64,000 bases of DNA from Mycobacterium sp. WUMAC-067 (GTDB taxonomy: Bacteria; Actinomycetota; Actinomycetes; Mycobacteriales; Mycobacteriaceae). The DNA lies in the NCBI RefSeq assembly GCF_020217485.1, contig NZ_JAEKMI010000010.1, forward strand, positions 93,703-157,702, given 5' to 3'. Shown here one piece after another: positions 55,292-64,000 of this stretch; positions within the stretch are counted from its first letter, which is position 1; each line of letters opens with the position of its first letter. The notes under the pieces were generated by a model that was not told the DNA's origin, searched no databases, and saw nothing but the letters and a program-made list of their open reading frames with translations. Position numbers and translations under genes: made by a program.

Positions 55292-56752
55292 ATGGCCGAT
55301 TTGCCCGCTCTCGTTCAGTCCTATCGGCTCTACATCGACGGCAACTGGGTCGAGCCGCAAGACGGCCGGTATGAGGACATTTCTCCGTCCACCGAGGCCG
55401 TGATCGCCACCGCGCCCGACGCCAGCGTCGCCCAGGTAGGTGAGGCGATCGCCGCCGCGCGCCGCGCCTTCGACAGCGGACCCTGGCGCACCATGAGCGC
55501 CGAGCAGCGCGCCGGGTGTCTCAACCAGCTGGGTGAGGCGCTGAGCAAACACGCCGACGACTTCTTCGCGCTGTCCCAGGTGGAATGGGGCTGCGTTGCT
55601 GATGAGCGCATCATGCAGATCGACGGCGCCGGGTTCATGTCGATGCACGCCGCTCAGCTGGCCACCCAGTTGACCGACCAAGAGGTCACCGGGATGGGCG
55701 CCGGAACCACCTTGTTGCGTCATGCGCCACTGGGTGTTGTATCGGTGCTGACGCCGTGGAACTTCCCGCACTGTCTCAACGTGATGAAGCTCAATCATGC
55801 TCTGGCAGCGGGCAATACCGTCGTGCTCAAGCCCTCGCCGCTGACACCGCTGGCCGGGCTGGCGCTCGCGCGGATCATCGACGAACACACCGACATCCCG
55901 CCGGGGGTGGTCAACGTCGTCACGCCTTCCGGGGTTGACGCGGCCAAGCTGCTGACCACCGATCCGCGGATCGACATGGTGAGCTTCACCGGCAGCTCGG
56001 TGATCGGCCGACAGGTCATGTCCGCCGCCGGCGACACGATGAAGCGGATCCTGCTCGAGCTCGGCGGCAAGTCCGCCAGCATCGTCCTGGACGACGCGCA
56101 AGTCACCGACGAGATGCTGCAGCAGATGCTGTTCGACTGCTGTTCGCTGCACGCCGGACAGGCCTGCATCCTGCACAGCCGGCTGCTGCTGCCCGATTCG
56201 CTGCACGACGATGTCGTCGATCGGCTCGCCGCGTTGGCGCGTGAGGTCAAGGTGGGCGATCCCGCCGATCCCGACGTGCAGATGGGCCCACTGATCAGCG
56301 CGGCGCAGCGGGACCGGGTCGAGGCGCACGTCGCCGGTGCGCTCGACGACGGGGCGAAGCTGGTGACCGGCGGTGGCCGTCCGGCCGGCCTGGACGTGGG
56401 GTTCTACTTCGAGCCGACGATTCTGTCCGACGTGGAGCCGAATTCGACTATCGCGCAAGAGGAAGTGTTCGGTCCGGTGCTGACGGTGCTGCGCTACCGC
56501 GACGACGACGACGCGGTAGCCATCGCGAACAATTCGCAATACGGGCTCTCCGGGGCGGTGTGGGGCGGCGACGTCGACCGCGCCGTCGGCGTCGCACGCC
56601 GCATCCGTACCGGACAGATCGCGGTCAACGGCTGCGGTCCGGGCGGCGCGCCGTTCGGCGGCTTCAAACTCAGCGGCCTGGGCCGCGAGGGCGGCGGAAT
56701 CGGCGGGCTACACCAGTACATGGAGCCGATGGCCATCGGGGTTCCCGCGTGA
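55292..56752 (+). CDS. NAD(P)-dependent aldehyde dehydrogenase
   Basis: A 486-residue ALDH. Conserved parts are VLTPWNFPHCLNVMKLNHAL, the cofactor motif FTGSSVIG, the general base in LELGGKSASIV, the catalytic cysteine in HAGQACILHSR, EEVFGPVLTV and the C-terminal PFGGFKLSGLGREGG. It carries GGAGGAAAC at ribosome-binding distance. Divergent position next to the thiolase/MaoC operon suggests it oxidises an aldehyde released by that pathway's retro-aldol step. The substrate itself cannot be read from the sequence. Confidence 0.93.
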   Translation: MADLPALVQSYRLYIDGNWVEPQDGRYEDISPSTEAVIATAPDASVAQVGEAIAAARRAFDSGPWRTMSAEQRAGCLNQLGEALSKHADDFFALSQVEWGCVADERIMQIDGAGFMSMHAAQLATQLTDQEVTGMGAGTTLLRHAPLGVVSVLTPWNFPHCLNVMKLNHALAAGNTVVLKPSPLTPLAGLALARIIDEHTDIPPGVVNVVTPSGVDAAKLLTTDPRIDMVSFTGSSVIGRQVMSAAGDTMKRILLELGGKSASIVLDDAQVTDEMLQQMLFDCCSLHAGQACILHSRLLLPDSLHDDVVDRLAALAREVKVGDPADPDVQMGPLISAAQRDRVEAHVAGALDDGAKLVTGGGRPAGLDVGFYFEPTILSDVEPNSTIAQEEVFGPVLTVLRYRDDDDAVAIANNSQYGLSGAVWGGDVDRAVGVARRIRTGQIAVNGCGPGGAPFGGFKLSGLGREGGGIGGLHQYMEPMAIGVPA

Positions 56753-56851
56753 CGACGTGGCAGAAGTCCGGCAGCGCCCCACCCCGGAGCCCGTTCGGCA
56801 CCGGCCCGAAGCGCCTTTGGTAAAGCGCGCGTCCCGTGCCAAGCTGCTGAC

Positions 56852-57760
56852 ATGGCCATCGAGATCGCCCGCCCCAAGCTCGAAGGAAACGTCGCCGTCG
56901 GCGAAGACCGCCAGATCGGCTTCGCCGAATTCGGTGATCCCCAGGGCCGCGCGGTCTTCTGGCTGCACGGCACCCCCGGCGCGCGTCGCCAGATTCCCAC
57001 CGAAGCCCGCCTCTACGCCGAAAACCACAAGATCCGGCTGATCGGGCTGGACCGGCCCGGGATCGGCTCGTCGACACCCCATCGCTACGAGAACATCCGG
57101 GCGTTCGCCGACGACCTGCGGACCATCGCGGACACGCTCGGCATCGACAATATGGCCGTCATCGGCCTGTCCGGCGGCGGTCCGTATGCGCTCGCGTCGG
57201 CCGCGGTGCTGTCCGACCGGGTCGTCGCGGCCGGAATCCTCGGCGGCGTCGCGCCCTTCGTCGGCGACGAGGGGATCACCAGCGGCCTGATGAACCTGGG
57301 CAAGCGGTTGGCGCCCCTGCTGCGGCTGGGCGGTGACCCGCTGCGGATCGGTGCGAGCCTGGTGGTCCGGGCGATCCGCCCGGTCGCCAATCCCGCCCTG
57401 TATCTGTATGCCGCGATATCGCCCGAGGGCGACCGGCGCCTGCTGACCCGCCCCGAGTTCGGGGCCATGTTCCTCGACGACCTGCTCAACGGCAGCCGCA
57501 AGCAGCTGGCGGCCCCGTTCAACGACATCATCCTGTTCACGCGGGACTGGGGATTCCGGCTCGACGAGGTCAAGGTCCCGGTGCGCTGGTGGCACGGCGA
57601 CAGCGACCACATCGTCCCCTTCGCCCACGGCGAGCACGTCGTGTCCAGGCTGCCCGACTGCGAGCTGATCGTGCTCCCGGGCGAAAGCCACCTCGGCGGG
57701 CTGGGCCGCGGCGAGGAGATCTTGTCCACCCTGATGAAGATCTGGGACGAGAAAAGCTGA
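56852..57760 (+). CDS. Alpha/beta hydrolase (Rv1191-like)
   Basis: A 302-residue alpha/beta hydrolase. The nucleophile elbow is GLSGGGPYA (Ser near 111), the oxyanion region FWLHGTPGARR, the acid probably in HGDSDHIVPF and the histidine in GESHLGGLG. A helical cap lies at about 145-230. It matches Rv1191 in position, upstream of fadD36. Substrate is unknown; no membrane or secretion signal is present. Confidence 0.9.
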   Translation: MAIEIARPKLEGNVAVGEDRQIGFAEFGDPQGRAVFWLHGTPGARRQIPTEARLYAENHKIRLIGLDRPGIGSSTPHRYENIRAFADDLRTIADTLGIDNMAVIGLSGGGPYALASAAVLSDRVVAAGILGGVAPFVGDEGITSGLMNLGKRLAPLLRLGGDPLRIGASLVVRAIRPVANPALYLYAAISPEGDRRLLTRPEFGAMFLDDLLNGSRKQLAAPFNDIILFTRDWGFRLDEVKVPVRWWHGDSDHIVPFAHGEHVVSRLPDCELIVLPGESHLGGLGRGEEILSTLMKIWDEKS

Positions 57761-57787
57761 TACCTCTACGCCGGGTAGCCTGCTGAC

Positions 57788-59203
57788 GTGCTGCTGGCGT
57801 CGTTGAATCCCTCGGCCGTTACCGCCACCGATATTGCCGACGCGGTCCGCATCGACGGCTCGGTGCTCAGCCGCAGCGACCTGGTCGGTGCCGCCACCTC
57901 GGTGGCCGAGCGGGTGGGCGGCGCGGGCCGGGTCGCCATCCTGGCCGCCCCAACCGCCGAGACGGTGCTGTCGGTCACCGGGTGCCTGATCGCCGGGGTG
58001 CCTTTCGTCCCGGTGCCCGCCGACGTGGGCACCGCCGAGCGCCGGCATATGCTCACCGACTCCGCGGCGCAAGCGTGGCTCGGGCCGGTCCCCGACGAGC
58101 CCGAAGGGCTCCCGCACATCCCGGTGCGCCTGCACGCCCGCTCCTGGCACCGCTACCCCGAGCCCTCGCCCGACGCCACCGCGATGATCATCTACACCTC
58201 GGGCACCACCGGGCTGCCCAAGGGGGTGGTGCTGAGCCGGCGCGCGATCGCCGCCGACCTGGACGCGCTGGCGCAAGCCTGGCAATGGACGGCCGACGAC
58301 GTGTTGGTGCACGGCCTGCCGCTCTTCCACGTGCACGGCCTGGTGCTGGGCCTGCTCGGCTCACTGCGGGTCGGGAATCGCTTCATCCACACCGGGAAAC
58401 CGACGCCGGCGGGCTACGCCGCGGCCCGCACCGACTTCGGCGGCACGCTGTTTTTCGGCGTGCCCACCGTGTGGTCGCGGGTGGGGGCGGACGAGGCGGC
58501 CGCCCGGGCGCTGGGCCCGGCGCGGCTGCTGGTCTCCGGAAGCGCACCGCTGCCGGTGCCGGTGTTCGACCGGTTGGCCGCACTCACCGGACATCAGCCC
58601 GTCGAACGCTACGGCGCCTCGGAATCGCTGATCACCATTTCGACGCGGGCCGACGGCGAGCGGCGCCCGGGGTGGGTGGGCCTGCCGCTCACCGGCGTGC
58701 AGACGCGGGTGCTCGACGACGACGGCGGTACGGTGCCGCACGACGGCGAAACCGTCGGGAAGCTCCACGTTCGCGGTCCGATGATGTTCGACGGCTACCT
58801 GAACCGGCCGGACGCCACCGCCGAGGCGTTCGACGCCGACGGCTGGTACCGCACCGGTGACGTCGCGGTCATCGACGGCGGGGGGATGCACCGCATCGTG
58901 GGTCGCGAGTCGGTCGACCTGATCAAGTCCGGCGGCTACCGCATCGGTGCGGGCGAGATCGAGACCGTGCTGCTCGGACATCCGGGCGTGCAGGAGGCCG
59001 CGGTGGTCGGGATGCCCGATGCGGACCTGGGGCAGCGCATCGTCGCGTACGTCGTCGGATCCGCCAACGGCGACGAACTGATCGACTATGTCGCGCAACA
59101 ACTTTCGGTGCACAAGCGCCCGCGCGAGGTCCGCGTCGTCGACGCGCTACCCCGCAACGCCATGGGCAAGGTCCTCAAAAAGCAGCTGCTGTCCGACGGC
59201 TGA
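57788..59203 (+). CDS. fadD36: Acyl-CoA synthetase FadD36
   Basis: A 471-residue AMP-forming ligase. The P-loop is IIYTSGTTGLPKGVV, with RYGASESL, WYRTGDVAVI, IKSGGYRIGAGEIE and the C-terminal catalytic lysine in PRNAMGKVLKKQ. At this short length it belongs to the malonyl/short-chain-type FadD36 group rather than the long-chain ligases. Start is GTG, 28 bases after the hydrolase gene, so the two probably form one transcript. Confidence 0.92.
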   Translation: MLLASLNPSAVTATDIADAVRIDGSVLSRSDLVGAATSVAERVGGAGRVAILAAPTAETVLSVTGCLIAGVPFVPVPADVGTAERRHMLTDSAAQAWLGPVPDEPEGLPHIPVRLHARSWHRYPEPSPDATAMIIYTSGTTGLPKGVVLSRRAIAADLDALAQAWQWTADDVLVHGLPLFHVHGLVLGLLGSLRVGNRFIHTGKPTPAGYAAARTDFGGTLFFGVPTVWSRVGADEAAARALGPARLLVSGSAPLPVPVFDRLAALTGHQPVERYGASESLITISTRADGERRPGWVGLPLTGVQTRVLDDDGGTVPHDGETVGKLHVRGPMMFDGYLNRPDATAEAFDADGWYRTGDVAVIDGGGMHRIVGRESVDLIKSGGYRIGAGEIETVLLGHPGVQEAAVVGMPDADLGQRIVAYVVGSANGDELIDYVAQQLSVHKRPREVRVVDALPRNAMGKVLKKQLLSDG

Positions 59204-59303
59204 GCGCGGTGCGTGGGCCCGTCACCACACCGCGAATTTCAGCTCGATTCTTCGCAGTCCCGTTACGCCCGCAGTCCAACCGGCGGCAGGTACCGTCGTA
59301 AAA

Positions 59304-60632
59304 GTGCAAGGACGGAACCTACCCCCGGCCGGCGCCGCCGCGACCGTCGTAACCGGGCCCACGCCGATGAGGCGGATCGCGGTCGCCTGCCTGGTGGGCT
59401 CGGCGATCGAGTTCTACGACTTCATGATCTACGGGACCGCGGCGGCACTGGTGTTCCCGATGGTGTTCTTCCCGCACCTGAGCCCCTCCGGCGCCACGAT
59501 CGCCTCGATGGGGACGTTCGCGACGGCTTTTTTGTCCCGGCCCCTCGGCGCGGCCGTGTTCGGATACTTCGGGGATCGGCTGGGCCGCAAGAAGACCCTG
59601 GTCGCCACGCTGCTGATCATGGGCGTGTCAACGGTGTGCGTCGGCCTGGTCCCCAGCTCGGGGGTGATCGGTGCCGCGGCGCCGCTGATCTTGGTCGCGC
59701 TTCGGCTGCTGCAGGGGTTCGCCGTCGGCGGCGAATGGGCGGGTTCGGCGTTGCTGAGCGCCGAATACGCGCCCGACGACCGGCGCGGCCGGTACGGCGT
59801 GTTCACCTTGATGGGCGGTGGCATCGCCGCCGTGCTGAGCAGTGCAACCTTTCTGGGGGTGAACCTCACCATCGGCGAAGGCAGTCCGGCGTTTCTGCAG
59901 TGGGGATGGCGGGTGCCGTTCCTGCTCAGCGCGGTGTTGGTCGGGCTCGCGCTGTACGTGCGCCTGAACATCGAGGAGACCCCGGTGTTCGCGGAGGAGA
60001 AGGCGCGTGAGCTGATACCCAAAACCCCGCTCGCGGAGCTGCTGCGGCTGCAACGCCGTGAGATCGCGCTGGCCGCGGGCAGCATCCTCGGCGCGTTGGG
60101 GTTCATCTACATGGCCCACACCTATCTGGCGATGTACGCGCACTCGCACCTGGGGTATTCGCGCAACTTCATCTGGTTCGTCGGCGCGCTGTGCGGGGTC
60201 GCGAGCATGGCGTTCATGGCGGTATCGGCCACTCTGTGCGACCGGCTCGGGCGTCGCCGCATCATGCTGGTGGGGTGGAGCTGTTGTCTGCTGTGGTCGT
60301 TTCTGGTGATGCCGTTGCTGAACACCGGCAAGCCCGTGGGGTACGCGGTGGCGATCGTCGGCATGTGCACGGCCGCGGCGATCGGCTCCGGCCCGACGGC
60401 GGCATTCATCCCCGAACTGTTCGCCACCCGCTACCGCTACAGCGGAACGGCGCTGGCGCAAAACCTCGCCGGCATCGTCGGTAGCGCGGCGCCGCCGCTG
60501 ATCGCCGGGACCCTGCAGGCGACATACGGCAGCTGGGCGATCGGATTCATGTTGGCCGCCCTCACAGCGGTCAGCCTGGTGTGCACCTACCTGCTGCCCG
60601 AAACCAACGGCACGGCGCTCGGAGTCGGTTAG
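59304..60632 (+). CDS. MFS metabolite/proton transporter (Rv1200-like)
   Basis: A twelve-helix major facilitator of the metabolite:proton symporter group (ProP/KgtP/ShiA-like), about 422-442 residues. Signature loops are [15 protein letters not shown] between helices 2 and 3, [20 protein letters not shown] (in helix 4-5 region) and [11 protein letters not shown] in the second half. The start is unclear: GTG at 59304 adds a short hydrophilic tail, ATG at 59364 begins right at the first helix ([11 protein letters not shown]). Substrate is probably a carboxylate or betaine-like compound. The stop overlaps that of the convergent dapD. Confidence 0.9.
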   Translation: MQGRNLPPAGAAATVVTGPTPMRRIAVACLVGSAIEFYDFMIYGTAAALVFPMVFFPHLSPSGATIASMGTFATAFLSRPLGAAVFGYFGDRLGRKKTLVATLLIMGVSTVCVGLVPSSGVIGAAAPLILVALRLLQGFAVGGEWAGSALLSAEYAPDDRRGRYGVFTLMGGGIAAVLSSATFLGVNLTIGEGSPAFLQWGWRVPFLLSAVLVGLALYVRLNIEETPVFAEEKARELIPKTPLAELLRLQRREIALAAGSILGALGFIYMAHTYLAMYAHSHLGYSRNFIWFVGALCGVASMAFMAVSATLCDRLGRRRIMLVGWSCCLLWSFLVMPLLNTGKPVGYAVAIVGMCTAAAIGSGPTAAFIPELFATRYRYSGTALAQNLAGIVGSAAPPLIAGTLQATYGSWAIGFMLAALTAVSLVCTYLLPETNGTALGVG

Positions 60633-61573
60633 TTGGCGTGCAGGTCCTCGTTGAGGGCGATGCCCTGGCCGCCGCGGGCCACCACCTCCACGGCCCCGCT
60701 CAGCGAATTGCGCCGGAACAACAGGTTGTTGCCGCCGGAGAACTCGCGCGCCTTCATCTCTTTGCCCTCGGGCGTGATGACCTTGGTGCCCGCGGTGACA
60801 TAGAGACCGGCTTCCACGACGCAGTCGTCGCCCAGTGAAATGCCCAGGCCGGCATTGGCGCCGAGCAGGCAACGCTTGCCGATCGAAATGACCTCGGTGC
60901 CACCGCCGGACAGCGTGCCCATGATCGAGGCTCCGCCGCCCACATCGGAGCCGTCGCCCACCACGACGCCGGCCGAGATGCGGCCCTCCACCATCGACGC
61001 TCCCAGCGTGCCGGCGTTGTAGTTGACGAAGCCTTCGTGCATCACCGTGGTTCCCGGGGCCAGGTGGGCGCCGAGCCGCACCCGGTCGGCGTCGGCGATG
61101 CGCACCCCGGTCGGCAACACGTAGTCGACCATCCGCGGGAACTTGTCGACGCCGTAGACCATCACCGGTCCGTGGCGGCGCAGCCGGGCCCGCACGGCCT
61201 CGAACCCCTCGACGGCGCAGGGCCCGCGGTTAGTCCAGACGACATTGGTTAATACCCCGAACAAGCCGCCGGCGTTCAGCCCATGCGGCGCCACCAACCG
61301 GTGCGAAAGCAGATGCAGCCGCAGGTAGGCGTCGTAGGCGTCGGCGGCCACGTCGTCCAGTGAGCCGATGACCGTGCGCACGGCGACGGTCTCGGTGCCG
61401 CGGTCGTCGTCCCGGCCGATCAGCGCCGTCAGTTCGGGGGGAACGTCGGACAGCGCCAGCCGCGACGTCGCCCCGGTGCCCGATTCGGTCAGTTCCGGTG
61501 CGGGAAACCACGTGTCGAGGATCGATCCGTCGGCGGCCAGCGTTGCCAGCCCGATACCTGCAGCTCCAGTCAC
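60629..61573 (-). CDS. dapD: Tetrahydrodipicolinate N-succinyltransferase DapD
   Basis: A 314-residue enzyme transferring succinyl from succinyl-CoA to tetrahydrodipicolinate in lysine/diaminopimelate synthesis. The C-terminal half is a left-handed beta helix of hexapeptide repeats, with [40 protein letters not shown], the active-site glutamate in this region, and [12 protein letters not shown]. Length and sequence match Rv1201c. Like the M. tuberculosis enzyme it should be a trimer. The Rv1178-like aminotransferase in this window would catalyse the following step if it is DapC. Confidence 0.96.
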   Translation of the reverse strand: MTGAAGIGLATLAADGSILDTWFPAPELTESGTGATSRLALSDVPPELTALIGRDDDRGTETVAVRTVIGSLDDVAADAYDAYLRLHLLSHRLVAPHGLNAGGLFGVLTNVVWTNRGPCAVEGFEAVRARLRRHGPVMVYGVDKFPRMVDYVLPTGVRIADADRVRLGAHLAPGTTVMHEGFVNYNAGTLGASMVEGRISAGVVVGDGSDVGGGASIMGTLSGGGTEVISIGKRCLLGANAGLGISLGDDCVVEAGLYVTAGTKVITPEGKEMKAREFSGGNNLLFRRNSLSGAVEVVARGGQGIALNEDLHAN

Positions 61574-61887
61574 GGCGGTCAGGTTACTTGCCGGCCCGCT
61601 TCACCGGCCCGCCCGCCCTGCGGGCGACGACGCCCCGGGGGTCGTGAAATGGGCCGAGTGCGCCGCCGCCTGTGAAAAGCTGGCCCGCGCAACGTGATTC
61701 GGAGGTCCTCGCTGCGCGGTCGCTGCAGTGTGCGTTTCGAGGCCGCCGTCTTGCCAGGTCAACCGAGTGAACTGGGCCGTTTCGGGGTACCTCGCTCCCG
61801 GGCATCGGCTGGTCACGTCCTGGGCCTGGTGGAGAGCCACCGGCGCGGGTCCGCAAGGGACCGGCTCGTTTAGAGAAGGAGAACACC
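61574..61887. other. Divergent region between dapD and PE/PPE pair
   Basis: A 314-base gene-free stretch containing promoters for dapD and for the PE/PPE operon. GAGAAGGAGAAC at about 61873-61884 is a strong ribosome-binding site for the PE gene. A short GC hairpin (CGCCCGCCCTGCGGGCG, 61611-61627) lies near the dapD end. No clear -10/-35 pair was recognised. Confidence 0.4.
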
Positions 61888-62700
61888 ATGTCCTTTGTCA
61901 CCACACGGCCCGAGGCGCTGATGGCCGCGGCGAGCATGCTCGAAGCGCTCGGCTCCTCAATGGACGCCCAAAACGCCGCCGCCGCGGCGCCCACCACGAG
62001 CATCGCTCCGGCGGCGGCCGACGAAGTGTCCGCGCTGCAGGCCGCGCAGTTTTCCGCCTACGGCGCCTGGTATCAGCAGGTCAGCGCCCAGGCGAAGGCG
62101 ATCCACCAGACGATGGTGAACAACCTGGATACCAGCGCCGGTTCCTATGGCGAGACCGAAACCGCGAACCGGGTGACGACCGCCGCCTCGTCGTTGTCGC
62201 CGTTTGCCGCCGGACAGGCCGCGGCGGCCGACCCCCCGCCCGCGGGAAGCACCACCCTCGGGACCGGGATCGGGTGGGGTCAGAACGTCGGTGCAGCCGC
62301 GTCGGACTTCATCACCTTGGGGGAGGGGCAATTCGCCCCCGTCACCGGCGCCGCAGGGATTCCCAACTTCACTCCCGGGCTCACCTCGGCGTCAGCGCCC
62401 GCGCCTGCGGCCCCCGCCGCAGTGGGTGCCGCGCCGGTGCTGGCGAGCATGGGCCGCGGGCCTGCGATCGGCGCGTTGTCGGTGCCGCCCAGCTGGGCGG
62501 CCGGTGGTGTCCCGTCGGTGAATGCGACCCCGGCGCAACTGGTCGGCGCGGGCTTCACCAGCGCCGCCCCGCAGGCCGCGCCGGTGACCACCGTCCCGGG
62601 CGGCCTGCCGTCGATGGCCACGAGCGGACGCGGCGGCTATGGCCTCGGCGCGCCGCGCTACGGGGTCAAGCCGACCGTGATGCCCAAACCAGCCATCTAG
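61888..62700 (+). CDS. PE protein with PPE-SVP-like C-terminal region
   Basis: A 270-residue protein. Residues 1-95 are a PE domain ([20 protein letters not shown]) ending in the type VII secretion signal YxxxE (YGETE). Instead of a PGRS or lipase domain it continues with a linker and an SVP-type tail: [20 protein letters not shown], then [20 protein letters not shown]. The PPE protein encoded next has the corresponding APVLASM and [19 protein letters not shown] (19 residues), so tails are shared. The pair is probably secreted as a heterodimer by an ESX system. RBS is AGAAGGAGAAC. Confidence 0.9.
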   Translation: MSFVTTRPEALMAAASMLEALGSSMDAQNAAAAAPTTSIAPAAADEVSALQAAQFSAYGAWYQQVSAQAKAIHQTMVNNLDTSAGSYGETETANRVTTAASSLSPFAAGQAAAADPPPAGSTTLGTGIGWGQNVGAAASDFITLGEGQFAPVTGAAGIPNFTPGLTSASAPAPAAPAAVGAAPVLASMGRGPAIGALSVPPSWAAGGVPSVNATPAQLVGAGFTSAAPQAAPVTTVPGGLPSMATSGRGGYGLGAPRYGVKPTVMPKPAI

Positions 62701-62737
62701 CACCCCACGAACAACAACCGAGAATAGGAGCGACGCA

Positions 62738-63898
62738 ATGTCTTTCGACTTTGGAGCACTTCCCCCCGAGATCAACTCCCGCCGCATGTACACCGGGGCG
62801 GGGGCCGCGCCGATGATGGCCGCCGCGGCGGCCTTCAGCAGCCTCGCCGACGAATTGAGTACGACGGCCTCGGCCAGCCAGTCGGCGATCTCGAACCTAA
62901 CCGGCGAGGAGTGGATCGGGCCTTCCTCGTCCGCGATGGCCACCGCGGTCGAGCCATACATCACGTGGATGCACACCACCGCCGCCCAGCTGCAGCAGGC
63001 GGCCTCCCAGGCCATGGCGTCGGCGGCGGCCTATGAGGCGGCCTTCGCGATGACGGTGCCACCCCCGCTGATCGCGGCGAACAGAGCCCAACTCGCGGCC
63101 CTGGTCGCGACGAACGTCTTGGGTCAGAACACCGCGGCCATCGCGGCCACCGAGGCGCAGTACGGCGAAATGTGGTCCCAGGATGCCGCCGCCATGTACG
63201 GCTACGCCGCGGCGTCGGCGGCCGCGGCCAAGCTGAGCCCCCTGACCTCGCCGGCGCCGACGAACAACCCGGGCGGGCTGGGGGCGCAAGCCGCGGCCGT
63301 CTCCCAGGCGGCGGCCACGGGCGCGCAGACGAGCGGCCTCCAGCAGACCGTCGCTAACGCGCCCAACGCGGTGCGGACGTTCGCCGCCCCGCTGGCCGAC
63401 CCTCCGTCGGCCCTGAGCGGGCTGGACAGCTTCCTCGGCAACCCGGTGGTGAACAACGTCGGCAACGCCGGTTTCGACGTGGTCTCCTGGAACGTGTTCA
63501 ACACCATGGTGTCCAACATCCTCTACAACCACACCCTCGACGTGGCGGCGGCCACCGGCACGGCCGGCGATGTGGCGGGCGCGGTCGGCGGCGGCATGTT
63601 GGTGGGCGCGGCGGCACCGGCGAGCACCGCGGGCGTCGGCGCCGCGCCGGTGCTGGCGAGCATGGCTTCGGCCTCACCGGTCGGCGGGCTGTCGACGCCC
63701 GCCGCGTGGTCCGCGGCCACGCCCGCGCCTGCTGCCGCGACGCCCGTGAGTTCGGGGTGGACCGCGCCGGTCGAAGAGCCGCGCACGACGTGGGCGACGG
63801 GCATGCCGGCGGTCGCCTCGGCCGGGCGCGGCGGCTACGGCATGGGCCCGCGCTACGGGGTCAAGCCGACGGTGATGCCCACGCGGTTGCTCGTGTAA
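62738..63898 (+). CDS. PPE protein, SVP subfamily, partner of the upstream PE
   Basis: A 386-residue PPE protein opening [20 protein letters not shown], with the PPE-domain helix [20 protein letters not shown] and an SVP-like motif GGLSTPAAW in which Thr replaces Val. The C-terminus [15 protein letters not shown] matches that of the adjacent PE protein. The 37-base gap and AATAGGAGCGACGC ribosome-binding region indicate an operon. Such PE-PPE pairs normally fold together and bind an EspG chaperone. Confidence 0.94.
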   Translation: MSFDFGALPPEINSRRMYTGAGAAPMMAAAAAFSSLADELSTTASASQSAISNLTGEEWIGPSSSAMATAVEPYITWMHTTAAQLQQAASQAMASAAAYEAAFAMTVPPPLIAANRAQLAALVATNVLGQNTAAIAATEAQYGEMWSQDAAAMYGYAAASAAAAKLSPLTSPAPTNNPGGLGAQAAAVSQAAATGAQTSGLQQTVANAPNAVRTFAAPLADPPSALSGLDSFLGNPVVNNVGNAGFDVVSWNVFNTMVSNILYNHTLDVAAATGTAGDVAGAVGGGMLVGAAAPASTAGVGAAPVLASMASASPVGGLSTPAAWSAATPAPAAATPVSSGWTAPVEEPRTTWATGMPAVASAGRGGYGMGPRYGVKPTVMPTRLLV

Positions 63899-63902
63899 AG
63901 CG

Positions 63903-64000
63903 AGTCGCCATTGGCGACGCACTACCTAGATGGTGGCGACCCGCTGCGCCCGGCTCCGCCGCGCTTGCGATCGCCACTGGGTCAGATGGTGGCGACTCGC
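63903..64000. repeat. Inverted/direct repeat cluster at window end
   Basis: GTCGCCA-T-TGGCGAC (63905-63919) is a palindrome directly after the PPE gene. AGATGGTGGCGAC occurs at about 63928 and again near 63985, and TCGCCAC (63971-63977) is inverted with respect to both. The cluster is cut by the window end, so its full size is unknown. It can form a terminator-like structure. Confidence 0.6.

Noticed and set aside
51870..56752. Second copy of the core cholesterol side-chain operon
   Set aside because: No fadE28/29-type dehydrogenases, CYP125 or HIP genes accompany it and ChsH2 is split, so it is described as a related module rather than a duplicate.
61888..62700. Classification as a plain PPE protein
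   Set aside because: The first 95 residues follow the PE pattern with a YxxxE signal and lack the PPE motif; only the tail is PPE-like.

Overview
The window is a stretch of high-GC mycobacterial chromosome. Its backbone follows the gene order known in Mycobacterium tuberculosis from about Rv1151c to Rv1201c: sirtuin, GntR regulator, Rv1155-type FDOR, Rv1157c/Rv1158c-type secreted proteins, pimE, mutT2, narGHJI, typA, lpqW, TetR, mshB, fbiC, TB8.4-like, fdxC, Rv1178-like aminotransferase, a MAS-type polyketide synthase, fadD21, pruC, rocA/putB, fadD36, an Rv1200-like transporter and dapD. PE/PPE genes of the SVP and PPW classes, missing PE11/PPE17/PE12, and several insertions relative to M. 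tuberculosis suggest a slow-growing nontuberculous species, for example of or near the M. avium complex. The species is an inference.

Region by region. 1-9.1 kb: small housekeeping and secreted proteins, then pimE (PIM mannosyltransferase), a pterin dehydratase, a DivIVA-like coiled-coil protein and mutT2. 9.6-16.3 kb: complete narGHJI nitrate reductase operon with overlapping genes. 16.3-28.2 kb: typA, lpqW, TetR, mshB (mycothiol), a short membrane protein, fbiC (coenzyme F420), a broken mycothiol-dependent isomerase-like gene, a TB8.4-like secreted protein, ferredoxin fdxC and an aminotransferase. 28.3-30.7 kb: a KimA-like APC permease fused to an OB-fold domain.

30.9-47.1 kb is the most unusual part. 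A 2128-residue KS-AT-DH-ER-KR-ACP synthase and a FAAL-type fadD21 flank two PPE-SVP genes, an APS kinase, a single-chain ATP sulfurylase, a small unknown protein and a GAP/Sap-like membrane protein; a PPE-PPW gene follows. M. tuberculosis has papA3 and mmpL10 at this locus, and neither is present here. The combination links sulfate activation (PAPS supply) to complex-lipid assembly and export, so an uncharacterised sulfated lipid is a testable hypothesis.

47.4-51.7 kb: proline catabolism (pruC regulator diverging from rocA-putB). 51.9-56.8 kb: an inserted five-gene, fully overlapping operon (split ChsH2-like MaoC and DUF35 subunits, ChsH1-like MaoC, Ltp2-like thiolase, TetR) divergent from an aldehyde dehydrogenase. 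It looks like a retro-aldol side-chain degradation module, with palindromes in the divergent promoter region. 56.9-61.6 kb: alpha/beta hydrolase, fadD36, MFS transporter, dapD. 61.9-63.9 kb: a PE protein carrying a PPE-SVP-like C-terminus, followed by its PPE partner. Three intergenic repeat clusters (16.3, 51.8 and 63.9 kb) and several hairpins are also visible. No rRNA, tRNA, insertion sequence, prophage or CRISPR array was found.
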